A stretch of 13,175 nt of DNA from Polyangiaceae bacterium (GTDB taxonomy: Bacteria; Myxococcota_A; Polyangia; Polyangiales; Polyangiaceae). The notes below the pieces were generated by a model. That model ran no database searches. It was not told where the DNA came from and worked only from the letters and a program-made list of their open reading frames with translations. This document shows positions 1-6,710 of the stretch, piece by piece. Both the position numbers and the translations under genes were made by a program. Location of the stretch: NCBI GenBank assembly GCA_025934595.1, contig JAICXU010000022.1, positions 1 through 13,175 on the forward strand. The letters run 5' to 3'. Each line of letters begins with the position of its first letter. The stretch's first letter is position 1.

Positions 1-663
1 GAATCCCGCCGCGAGCGCGCCCGCGATCGGCGCGACCCAAAAGAGCCAGAGCTGTGCGAGCGCCCAGCCGCCCACGAAGATCGCGGGGCCGGTGCTGCGC
101 GCGGGGTTCACCGAGAGATTCGTGATCGGGATGCCGATCAAGTGGACCAACGTGAGCGTGAGCCCGATCGGGATGCCTGCGAATCCAGCGACCGCCTTCT
201 TCGAGGTTGATCCCAAGATCACCGTGAGGAAGATGAAGGTGAAGACGACCTCGGCGATGAGGCCGGTCAGCATCGGATAGTGACCCGGTGAATGATCGCC
301 GTAACCGTTCGCGGCGAGACCTCCGATCGAGGGATCGTAGCCTTCAGGTCGACCTTTCAAGAGCACGACGAGAAGGCCCGCTGCGATTACGCCGCCGACG
401 AGCTGCGCGCCGATGTATCCGGGCGCGTCTTTCCACTCGAAGCGTTTGCCGGCGCACAAGCCGAGCGTAACGGCGGGATTCAAATGACATCCGGACACGG
501 GACCGAGCGCATAGGCGCAGCCGAGGACGGTGAGCCCGAACGCGAGCGAAACGCCGAGCAGCCCGATGCCCACGGATGGAAATGCCGCGGAAAATACCGC
601 CGATCCGCAACCGCCAAAGACGAGAATGAAGGTCCCTACGAGCTCCGCGACGTGCTTTCTCAT
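1..663 (-). CDS. aqpZ: Aquaporin Z-type water channel, C-terminus cut by window edge
   Basis: This is a MIP-family channel of the cytoplasmic membrane, expected to pass water by facilitated diffusion. The reading frame runs from an ATG at 663 to base 1, giving 221 codons; E. coli AqpZ has 231 residues, so only about ten are missing. Both half-helix signatures are present: SGCHLNPAV (Asn62-Pro63-Ala64) and SVNPARS (Asn186-Pro187-Ala188). Residues follow E. coli numbering closely in the C-terminal half. The selectivity filter residues Phe42, His174 and Arg189 are kept, which fits a water pore and not a glycerol pore. The fourth filter position is Leu183 where E. coli has Thr183, and loop B has Cys59 where E. 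coli has Gly. The N-terminal motif GTFILVFGGCGSAV is typical of the family. It is divergent from the lipoprotein gene at 768. Function is known for the family; the effect of Leu183 is unknown. Confidence 0.95.
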   Translation of the reverse strand, partial: MRKHVAELVGTFILVFGGCGSAVFSAAFPSVGIGLLGVSLAFGLTVLGCAYALGPVSGCHLNPAVTLGLCAGKRFEWKDAPGYIGAQLVGGVIAAGLLVVLLKGRPEGYDPSIGGLAANGYGDHSPGHYPMLTGLIAEVVFTFIFLTVILGSTSKKAVAGFAGIPIGLTLTLVHLIGIPITNLSVNPARSTGPAIFVGGWALAQLWLFWVAPIAGALAAGF

Positions 664-767
664 GTGAGATCGAGGGTATCTGCCAAACCACGTTAGAACC
701 TAAATTCTGGCGTGAAATGCGCGAACGGCGTGGACGAGCCGCCCTCGCACACGTCAGATCAGCGCCC
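664..767. promoter_or_regulatory. Divergent intergenic region between aqpZ and the lipoprotein gene, with a dyad at 689-714
   Basis: These 104 bases must hold the promoters of both flanking genes if the downstream start at 768 is right. The most obvious structure is a dyad, CACGTTAGAA (689-698), a 6-nt spacer, then TTCTGGCGTG (705-714). Eight of ten positions pair as DNA, and all ten pair as RNA if two G-U pairs are allowed. The centre is locally AT-rich and contains TAAATT (701-706), a 4/6 match to a sigma-70 -10 box for the plus-strand gene. I see no convincing -35 box. The dyad could be an operator; no U-tract follows it, so it is not a normal terminator. Confidence 0.4.
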
Positions 768-1406
768 ATGCACGATCGCGCACGCTTCATTTTTCCCGTG
801 GCATTGGGGATCGCAGGAATCTCGTTCGCGGCAGGATGCGCGAATGGCCACGCCGACTCGGGCTTCGAATCGTCCGACGAAAACATCGATGCCGGCGGCG
901 CCGTTTCGTCGAGCGACGGCTCCGGCTCCAACGTGCCGGACGCGGGCTCGTCCCACTTGGGATTTTCGTCCGACGCGAGCGCCGATGCGGCACCCGCCTC
1001 GTGCGATCCGTGCAGTGTCACCGGACCCGGAACCTATTGTGGGATCGACGTCACGATCGATCCGTACGTGACGGGCGGACCCTTCGGCGGATTCCAGAGT
1101 GACGTCGGCACGGGATTCCAAAGCCCGATCACGATCACACTCTCACAACCCATCACATGGGTGTCGATCGACATCTTGGATCCCGACTATCCGGATTTCA
1201 TCCAAGTCTACGATGCGACGGGCACCATGACGGGACAAACCCAATTCGCCGACGACGGGACGCCGAACGTCCTCACCGATTCGACGATGGGCCTCGGCGG
1301 TAGCTCGATCAAATCGATCAAGCTCGTGCCGGACTCACGTGACTATGTGGCGTATGACGGGCTCACGATCATCCCCGCCGGCTGCGCGCCGCCCCCTCCG
1401 CGCTGA
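768..1406 (+). CDS. Predicted secreted lipoprotein with a beta-rich C-terminal domain, function unknown
   Basis: The product is 212 residues if the ATG at 768 is used. That start gives a compact signal sequence (MHDRARFIFPVALGIAG...) ending in FAAGC, so Cys24 is the likely lipidated residue. An in-frame ATG at 717 would add 17 Arg/Ala-rich residues and make a poor signal peptide. Neither start has a clear Shine-Dalgarno sequence. After the cysteine comes a linker of about 75 residues rich in Ser, Asp, Ala and Gly, of the kind common in myxobacterial lipoproteins. The C-terminal half, beginning near a CDPCSV motif, is rich in Thr, Ile, Val and Asp and looks like a beta-sandwich (SQPITWVSIDILDPDYPD, then FIQVYDATG). 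No catalytic motif is visible and I do not recognise the family. It ends 22 bases before the convergent FG-GAP gene. Location at the outer envelope is an inference from the lipobox. Confidence 0.72.
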   Translation: MHDRARFIFPVALGIAGISFAAGCANGHADSGFESSDENIDAGGAVSSSDGSGSNVPDAGSSHLGFSSDASADAAPASCDPCSVTGPGTYCGIDVTIDPYVTGGPFGGFQSDVGTGFQSPITITLSQPITWVSIDILDPDYPDFIQVYDATGTMTGQTQFADDGTPNVLTDSTMGLGGSSIKSIKLVPDSRDYVAYDGLTIIPAGCAPPPPR

Positions 1407-1428
1407 CGTCACCGTCGGAGCGCCGCGC

Positions 1429-3264
1429 TCATTTCGTGGCGCAGGCGATCTGATCCGAGTCTTCGGTGATCGTGAGGAACTGATTCACGTCCACGTCGTG
1501 GATCGTTTGGATCTTGGGGGGATTCGTCGGCCAGCGGATTTCGATCGTGTCGATTCGTTTTTGCGTGCCCAGCCCGAAGTGGGCGATGGGCGGATCGGCG
1601 GCGCCGAAGGTTCCTTTGCCTCCGCTGATCTCTCGCATCTGCGTCAGGCAGCCGGAGGTGACTTTGATGCGCGCGCCGATGCCGAACGAGTTCGCGGTTT
1701 TTCCTTTCAGGGAAATCTCGACGAAGGAGTTCTTGTTTCCGATCTCGTTCTCGAAGAGATGCACCTGCTCGACGCCGCCGGGGGCTTTTTCGTAGCTCGT
1801 GTTCACCGATCCCATGAGGATGTCGAGATCGCCGTCGCGATCGTAGTCCGCGACCGTGAGGCCATTGGAGTTCGCCATGTTGGCCTTTTGGCCGGAGAGC
1901 ATGGTGACGTTCTCGAACGTGTGATCCGGTAGTTGGTGATAGAGCCACGCGTGACTCGTCGTATAGGCGCTGTTCTCGATGATGAGATCCAACAGGCCGT
2001 CGTTGTCGAAGTCGAGCCACGTGACACCGTGATCGCCTTCGTCGCCGCCGTCGCCGTTGTCGTCGGTGCCGTTGAGATCGCGGTTGATGCCGGTGTCGGC
2101 GAGCGCCGGGCGCTCGAACGCGAATTCGCCCGCAGCGCCTGTATTTCGCAGGATTCGTGATCGGTCCGCGGTCGAACGAGGATAATCACCGTGCGTCGTC
2201 TCGGCCGTGAACATGTCGAGATCGCCGTCGTTGTCGTAGTCGCCGCACGCCGTGGCGAACCCGTTGCCGCCTTGCCTATAGCTCGCGGTCTCACCGGGGT
2301 TCGGTTGATCATCCATCGCGTACGTCGTCGCAGCGCTGACGTTCGAGAACGTGCCGCCGTTATTTTGCCAGAGGTCGTTCTTGCCGAGGGCATAGGTCGA
2401 TGTGAGGAGGTCCGGCCAGCCGTCGTCGTTCCAATCGCACGCGGTCACACCATAGGTGGGCTTCGTGTACATGCCGTCGACCGCGCCTACGGTTTCCGAG
2501 GTCGTGATCCCCGTGGCGTCGTTCACGAGCGTGAACGTACCGTTGCCGGAATTCTTGTAGAGATCGTTCTGGTAGGACGCGTCGTTGGGATACGCGATCA
2601 TGAAGTTGCCGACGAAGAGATCGAGCTTGCCGTCGAGATCGTAGTCGACGAACGTCGCCGCCGCGGTCGTCAGCGGCCACGGCGCTTCGACGCCCGACGT
2701 CGAAAGCAGCGTAAAATGAGCCGTTCCATCGTTGATGTAGATCTCGTTCGGGTCGGCCACGTACTCGGTGCCGGTCGGCTGTTGCGAGTAGCTTCCGGAG
2801 AACATGTCGAGATCGCCGTCGCCGTCGACGTCGCCGAACGCGACCATGAGCGCAGTCTGACCATCGGAGCCGTCGCGATTCTTCGTGATGCCGGACTCGG
2901 CCGTGGTGTCGACGAACATGCGACCGCCGCTCGGGTTCGGCCGATTCATGTAGAGGTGTTGGAGGTTCTTCGTGACGCCGGTCTGCACGGCGACGAAATC
3001 CGGATAGCCGTCACCATCGAGATCGCCGAACGTGACGCGGCGACCGAGCACACCCGTGAGGCCCACGTTCGCGAACACGTCTTGAAAAAATCCTCCCGCC
3101 GAGAGGTCCACGTCGGCGAGATGGGCTGGCGCATCTCCGCACGACGTGCTCTCGGTCGCGACGTGGCACGCCGCTGGGACAGGCGCCGCGGCGGAGTGGC
3201 TGCTGCTCGAGCACGCGGTCATCACGGCGGCGGGAAAGCACAATGTCGCAATGGATTTTCTCAT
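1429..3264 (-). CDS. Secreted FG-GAP/VCBS-repeat lipoprotein with C-terminal UnbV (ASPIC) domain
   Basis: The product is 611 residues from the ATG at 3264. The frame stays open up to a TTG at 3333, but the start at 3264 gives a signal sequence (MRKSIATLCFPAAVMTAC) with Cys18 as the lipid site. Seven FG-GAP/VCBS blades carry a Ca-binding Asp-rich loop of the form DxDxDG or a close variant, near residues 81, 145, 207, 277, 342, 418 and 473 (for example DLDGDG, DYDNDG, DYDRDG). This predicts a seven-bladed beta-propeller. Residues about 525-600 form a UnbV/ASPIC domain (NSFGIGARIKV, then HFGLG, then IEIRWP). The architecture is that of the CRTAC1-like family, which is extracellular and often involved in adhesion or matrix binding; the ligand here is unknown. 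An extra Asp/Gly-rich loop (DDNGDGGDEGD, about 401-411) interrupts one blade. It is the last gene of the minus-strand run and lies 78 bases after the STAND gene. Confidence 0.92.
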   Translation of the reverse strand: MRKSIATLCFPAAVMTACSSSSHSAAAPVPAACHVATESTSCGDAPAHLADVDLSAGGFFQDVFANVGLTGVLGRRVTFGDLDGDGYPDFVAVQTGVTKNLQHLYMNRPNPSGGRMFVDTTAESGITKNRDGSDGQTALMVAFGDVDGDGDLDMFSGSYSQQPTGTEYVADPNEIYINDGTAHFTLLSTSGVEAPWPLTTAAATFVDYDLDGKLDLFVGNFMIAYPNDASYQNDLYKNSGNGTFTLVNDATGITTSETVGAVDGMYTKPTYGVTACDWNDDGWPDLLTSTYALGKNDLWQNNGGTFSNVSAATTYAMDDQPNPGETASYRQGGNGFATACGDYDNDGDLDMFTAETTHGDYPRSTADRSRILRNTGAAGEFAFERPALADTGINRDLNGTDDNGDGGDEGDHGVTWLDFDNDGLLDLIIENSAYTTSHAWLYHQLPDHTFENVTMLSGQKANMANSNGLTVADYDRDGDLDILMGSVNTSYEKAPGGVEQVHLFENEIGNKNSFVEISLKGKTANSFGIGARIKVTSGCLTQMREISGGKGTFGAADPPIAHFGLGTQKRIDTIEIRWPTNPPKIQTIHDVDVNQFLTITEDSDQIACATK

Positions 3265-3342
3265 GGCAGGTGCGAGGCTTTTTGCCGGCCGTACGACGAA
3301 ACGTCCACCTCTCCGATGTGAAATCCAGCCCAATTTAGGACC
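3265..3342 (-). promoter_or_regulatory. Leader of the FG-GAP/UnbV gene with a CCTAAATT element
   Basis: This 78-base gap separates the STAND stop codon from the FG-GAP start. On the minus strand the octamer CCTAAATT occupies 3339-3332, 67 nt before the ATG. The same octamer occurs 61 nt before the lipoprotein ATG at 768. It contains TAAATT, a possible weak -10 box. It overlaps a near-palindrome, TTTAGGACCTTAAA (3334-3347), which also spans the STAND stop codon. No strong -35 box and no Shine-Dalgarno sequence are visible, so independent transcription of this gene is possible but not shown. Confidence 0.35.
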
Positions 3343-5979
3343 TTAAACGCATGCGAGATCGACGGCAGGGTGAAGGAGATACCCTTCACCGCGTGTCACG
3401 AGCACGTCTCCCATGCCGAGCTTTCGAAGCGTGGCCACCGCGACATAGAGGCGGCTCGACGCCGCGCTCGGTAGGATTTTTTCTTGCGGCCACACGCGTG
3501 ACATCAGCCATTCAGCCTGTGCCGGATCGCCCGGGGACGCCAGTCGCTTTTCGAGGAGCGCTTCGAGGAGCATTCGAAGCTTGGGCCTTCGCGTGAGATC
3601 GACGCGCTCTGCCCCGGCTCGCCGAAACCATTCGCCGCGAGGACCGATCTCGAGCCGGCCGCTCGTCTGCGCGCGCGTCGGGGCAAGCTCGCCTGGCACC
3701 GGATCCCGTTCCATCTCGCGACGCAAAAACCGGGCAGCGAGACGTTCGAGCGCCGCGCCTCGCGACGCGGCATGGGCTCGTTCGGTCGCTTCGCTTCGAA
3801 TCACGAATCCGTCGAGCACGTGGACGACGGCAATCGCCACGGCGTCGCCGATCCCTTCGAGAAGCGCGCGCGCCGATGACAGGGCCATTTTTGCGTCTTC
3901 TTCACGATGGAGACATGCCGCAGCTGCACCCGCGAACGCGAGCGCGAGACCTTCGTAACGCGGATCGCCGCCGACCTGCTGCAAGAGCGACGCGCCTTCT
4001 TCGTAGCGCGCGATGGCTTCGCGTGGATCGCGACGCGCGAATGCGTGATGCCCGAAGCCCGTTTGTACGATGCCTTCGAGTCGTTGATCGCCGAGCGCGT
4101 GCAAAATCCGGAGCGCGTCTTCGAGCAGCGCATGCGACTCGTCCAGGTGATCGCATTCGAGCTCGACGAGCGCGAGCATGTAGAGGGCGATGCCTTCGTA
4201 GCGGCGATTGTCGGCGGCCCGAAGCACGCCGAGCGCGTCTTCGTAGCTGCGTTTCGCGCGCACGACGTCGCCTTGATCGAAGATCATGTTGGCCAAAAAA
4301 TACGAGGTGATGGCTTCGTTGTGTACGTCGCCTTGGCCGCGCTCGACGCCGCGCGCTTCCTCGAGGAGCGTGCGCGCCTCGCCGAATCGGCGGCGGAATC
4401 CGGCGATGACGCCGAGCTGGCCGATGCACATCCCTTCGAGACGACGATTGCCGGCCTTCGCATGGAGATCGCGTGCCGCACGCGTGTGAGCCTCGGCATC
4501 GTCGATCGCACGGAGCTGCCAAAGAACGACTCCGAGCAAGCCGAGCACCTCCGCCTCCAGCGCGGCATCACCGGACGTGCGCGCGAGATCGAGCGCGCGC
4601 GTCAGATCACGCTTCGCGTCGGGTGCGCGTCCGCGCTGGCGATCGATGTCCGCATGCACGCGAAGAAGGCGGGCCAGCGATCGCAAATCCGCCGATTTTT
4701 CCGCGGTCTCGAGCGATGCGTCCACGAGGCGTGCGAACGTATCGAGCGGCCCGCGTGTCGAAAAGAGCGGCTCGAGAATCGCGATCATCTCGGACGCTTC
4801 GACGGCGCCCGACGCGAGCCAAGTCGTATGGGCCGCGATCAGATGATCACGCTCGCGCGCCAGCGTCGCGCGATTCTCCGCGCCATTTTTGCCATGCGCC
4901 CCGTGCGCGCACGCTTTCCCTTGCTCGAGAAAGAACGTCGCGTGTCGGAGGCGCGTCTCGTTCGTTTGCGCCGGAGTCGCTTGAGCGCGCGCGAAATCGC
5001 GCACGGTCTCGAACAAATCGAAGCGCGGTGCGATCTCGTCCTCGGTGGCTCGCAAGAGCGATTTGTTGCGGAGCGATTGCAAGAGATCGAGCGTCGAGCG
5101 CTCTCCGTCGACGCGCAGGATCGATTCCGCCGCTTCCAGCGAGAAGCTGCAGTCGAACGTGGCGCATTGAACGAGCGCGCTCTTCTCGTCGTCGTCGAGC
5201 AGCGACCACGACCAGGAGATCGCATTTCGTAGCGTCGCGTGGCGTGGCGTGCGATCGCGCCGGTCGCTCTTCAGCCAATCGAGACCTTGCCCGAGACGCT
5301 CGACGAGCTGCGCGAGCGAGAGCAGCGGCGCCCGCGAGGCCGCGAGCTCGATCGCGAGCGGGATGCCGTCGAGACCCGCGACCACTTCTCGAGCGAGGCC
5401 GCGATCCGCGTCGGTGATCTCGGCGCGACGTCCAGCTTGCTTCGCGCGCGTGAAGAAAAGCTCGAGCGCATCGGCTTCTGCGAGCGACGAGAGCTCGATG
5501 CGCTCTTCGCCTTCGATACCGAGGAGCTCGCGCGAAGTCGCCAAGAAGGAAGCATCTGGCGCCATCTCGAGCCATGCGCCCAAGCTCGCGCGTGCATGCG
5601 CGACGAGCTGCTCGAAGTTGTCGAAAATGAAGAGCGAGCTCCCGCGTGCCGCGATCGCGCGTCCAATTTGCGTGATCATTTCTTCTTCGCCGCTCGCCGC
5701 TTGGAGAGGGACGTCGAGCGCAGACGCCACCGCCGTCACGATGTCGGCGAGAGATCGCGCGGCGCTGAGATCGCAAAAGAGAACAGGTCCCGAGGAAGCC
5801 GCGTGCTCGGCCCCGTGACGTCGCGCGACGCGGGTTTTTCCCGTGCCTGGCGCACCGAGGATCGTGACAAGACGTGCGCCGTTCGCGAACGCAGCGCGAA
5901 CGAGCGACAGGGCATCTTTGCGCCCGACGAACGTCGAAAGCTCGCGCGGGAGATTCGTCGAATGTTGCCGCGCGCGCAT
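3343..5979 (-). CDS. STAND-type ATPase transcriptional regulator with TPRs and C-terminal winged-helix domain
   Basis: This 878-residue protein is a signal-transduction ATPase predicted to act as a transcription factor in the cytoplasm. The N-terminus carries the motif NLPRELSTFVGR typical of AfsR/LuxR-like STAND proteins and supports the ATG at 5979. Walker A is GAPGTGKT (42-49), Walker B is LFIFDN with Asp120, and a GxP motif follows (GLDGIPLAIELAASRA). The middle, roughly 430-720, is a TPR array in which a GD/N-x-R-x-E-G signature recurs (NRRLEG, NRRYEG, DQRLEG, DPRYEG). The last 105 residues (774-878) look like an OmpR/PhoB-type winged helix: LTRRPKLRMLLEALL, then VAVATLRKLG, then TRGEGYLL. 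This order (ATPase, TPR, DNA binding last) resembles MalT but with a winged helix in place of a LuxR helix-turn-helix, and is the reverse of SARP regulators. No Shine-Dalgarno is evident. Ligand and targets are unknown. Confidence 0.9.
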   Translation of the reverse strand: MRARQHSTNLPRELSTFVGRKDALSLVRAAFANGARLVTILGAPGTGKTRVARRHGAEHAASSGPVLFCDLSAARSLADIVTAVASALDVPLQAASGEEEMITQIGRAIAARGSSLFIFDNFEQLVAHARASLGAWLEMAPDASFLATSRELLGIEGEERIELSSLAEADALELFFTRAKQAGRRAEITDADRGLAREVVAGLDGIPLAIELAASRAPLLSLAQLVERLGQGLDWLKSDRRDRTPRHATLRNAISWSWSLLDDDEKSALVQCATFDCSFSLEAAESILRVDGERSTLDLLQSLRNKSLLRATEDEIAPRFDLFETVRDFARAQATPAQTNETRLRHATFFLEQGKACAHGAHGKNGAENRATLARERDHLIAAHTTWLASGAVEASEMIAILEPLFSTRGPLDTFARLVDASLETAEKSADLRSLARLLRVHADIDRQRGRAPDAKRDLTRALDLARTSGDAALEAEVLGLLGVVLWQLRAIDDAEAHTRAARDLHAKAGNRRLEGMCIGQLGVIAGFRRRFGEARTLLEEARGVERGQGDVHNEAITSYFLANMIFDQGDVVRAKRSYEDALGVLRAADNRRYEGIALYMLALVELECDHLDESHALLEDALRILHALGDQRLEGIVQTGFGHHAFARRDPREAIARYEEGASLLQQVGGDPRYEGLALAFAGAAAACLHREEDAKMALSSARALLEGIGDAVAIAVVHVLDGFVIRSEATERAHAASRGAALERLAARFLRREMERDPVPGELAPTRAQTSGRLEIGPRGEWFRRAGAERVDLTRRPKLRMLLEALLEKRLASPGDPAQAEWLMSRVWPQEKILPSAASSRLYVAVATLRKLGMGDVLVTRGEGYLLHPAVDLACV

Positions 5980-6026
5980 TTTTCGAATCTAGCAGCTCGC
6001 GCGAGGCGCGGTCGATCGACGCGGGG

Positions 6027-6698
6027 TCAGGGCCGGTGCGCGCGCACCCGTCGCATCGGAAAGGCCGGCATCACGGTGTCGAATCGTTGGAACGAGAGCA
6101 CGTCGTCGATCACGAAGCCCGCCGCCCGAACCTCGTCGAGCGGATTTCGATTCCAATGGCAGCCCTGCTTGTTCAGCGTCATCCAGAGCGGGTTCGTCAG
6201 GTTCATCAAGAAGCCCGGCACCGCGGCTTCGCTCCGAACGTGCTCGAGCACGCGCATCTGTCCGCCTTTTTTCACCACCCGAAATGCCTCGGAGAGCACT
6301 CGTTTTACCGAGGGAACGCTGCACAGGACGAGACCGAGGACGACGGCGTCGAACGTGTCGTCGGGAAAAGCGAGGTTCATCCCGTCGCCGCGCGCAGCGT
6401 GAACGTGCCCGTCCATTTTCTTCGCGCGTGCGATCGCGAGCGCCAGAAAATCTTCTTCGGGCTCGATGCCCTCCACGTTCGCGCGCTCGTCGTAATACGG
6501 AAACATCGATCCCGTCCCGCAGCCGATCTCGAGCACACGCCCGGCGAGGTCACCGACGAGCTCCCGGCGCACCTCGGCGAAGCCTTGCTCGTCGGCCTTG
6601 GCCATGAAGAGATCGCTGAATTCCGCGCGCGGATGCTCTCGTTGGAGACGCGAGAGGTCTTTGGCGTTTTTGAGGAAGTGCCCGATCTCTTTCAACAC
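6027..6698 (-). CDS. METTL7-like class I SAM-dependent methyltransferase
   Basis: The product is 223 residues with a GTG start at 6698, chosen because AGGGG lies 7 nt before it. The Rossmann methyltransferase signature is complete: motif I VLEIGCGTG (55-63), the acidic ribose-binding residue in GIEPE (Glu79), motif GDGMNLAFPD with Asp105, and motif IV FDAVVLGLVLCSV (116-128). VLCSV, LEHVRSE and the C-terminal GCHWNR are reminiscent of the METTL7/TMT1 group, whose animal members methylate small thiols. The animal proteins have an N-terminal membrane anchor; here that segment is replaced by a charged helix, so a soluble enzyme is likely. The gene lies 12 nt downstream of the phosphoesterase gene and is probably translated with it. 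The substrate cannot be told from sequence. Confidence 0.87.
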   Translation of the reverse strand: MLKEIGHFLKNAKDLSRLQREHPRAEFSDLFMAKADEQGFAEVRRELVGDLAGRVLEIGCGTGSMFPYYDERANVEGIEPEEDFLALAIARAKKMDGHVHAARGDGMNLAFPDDTFDAVVLGLVLCSVPSVKRVLSEAFRVVKKGGQMRVLEHVRSEAAVPGFLMNLTNPLWMTLNKQGCHWNRNPLDEVRAAGFVIDDVLSFQRFDTVMPAFPMRRVRAHRP

Positions 6699-6705
6699 GT
6701 GTTTT

Positions 6706-6710
6706 CCCCT
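6706..6710 (-). promoter_or_regulatory. Ribosome binding site deciding the GTG start of the methyltransferase
   Basis: AGGGG on the minus strand lies 7 nt before the GTG at 6698 and directly after the TGA of the phosphoesterase gene (6711-6713). This is one of the few clear Shine-Dalgarno sequences in the window. It supports a GTG start and coupling between the two genes. Confidence 0.7.

Noticed and set aside
1407..1428. Bidirectional terminator between the convergent lipoprotein and FG-GAP genes
   Set aside because: The 22-base gap has no stem followed by a T-tract; termination may be Rho-dependent or within the coding ends, but no site can be shown.
2191..3321. A 376-codon plus-strand open frame opposite the FG-GAP gene
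   Set aside because: Its Val/Glu/Arg repeats are the antisense reading of the DxDxDG repeats, not a separate protein.
3334..3347. Near-palindrome TTTAGGACCTTAAA as a terminator after the STAND gene
   Set aside because: It has no loop and no T-run in the direction of transcription, and it overlaps the stop codon; it is better kept as a possible promoter element.
3907..5232. A 441-codon plus-strand open frame inside the STAND gene
   Set aside because: It is a shadow of the TPR-coding region, with Arg/Glu/Ala-rich composition and no domain, and the real frame on the other strand is complete.
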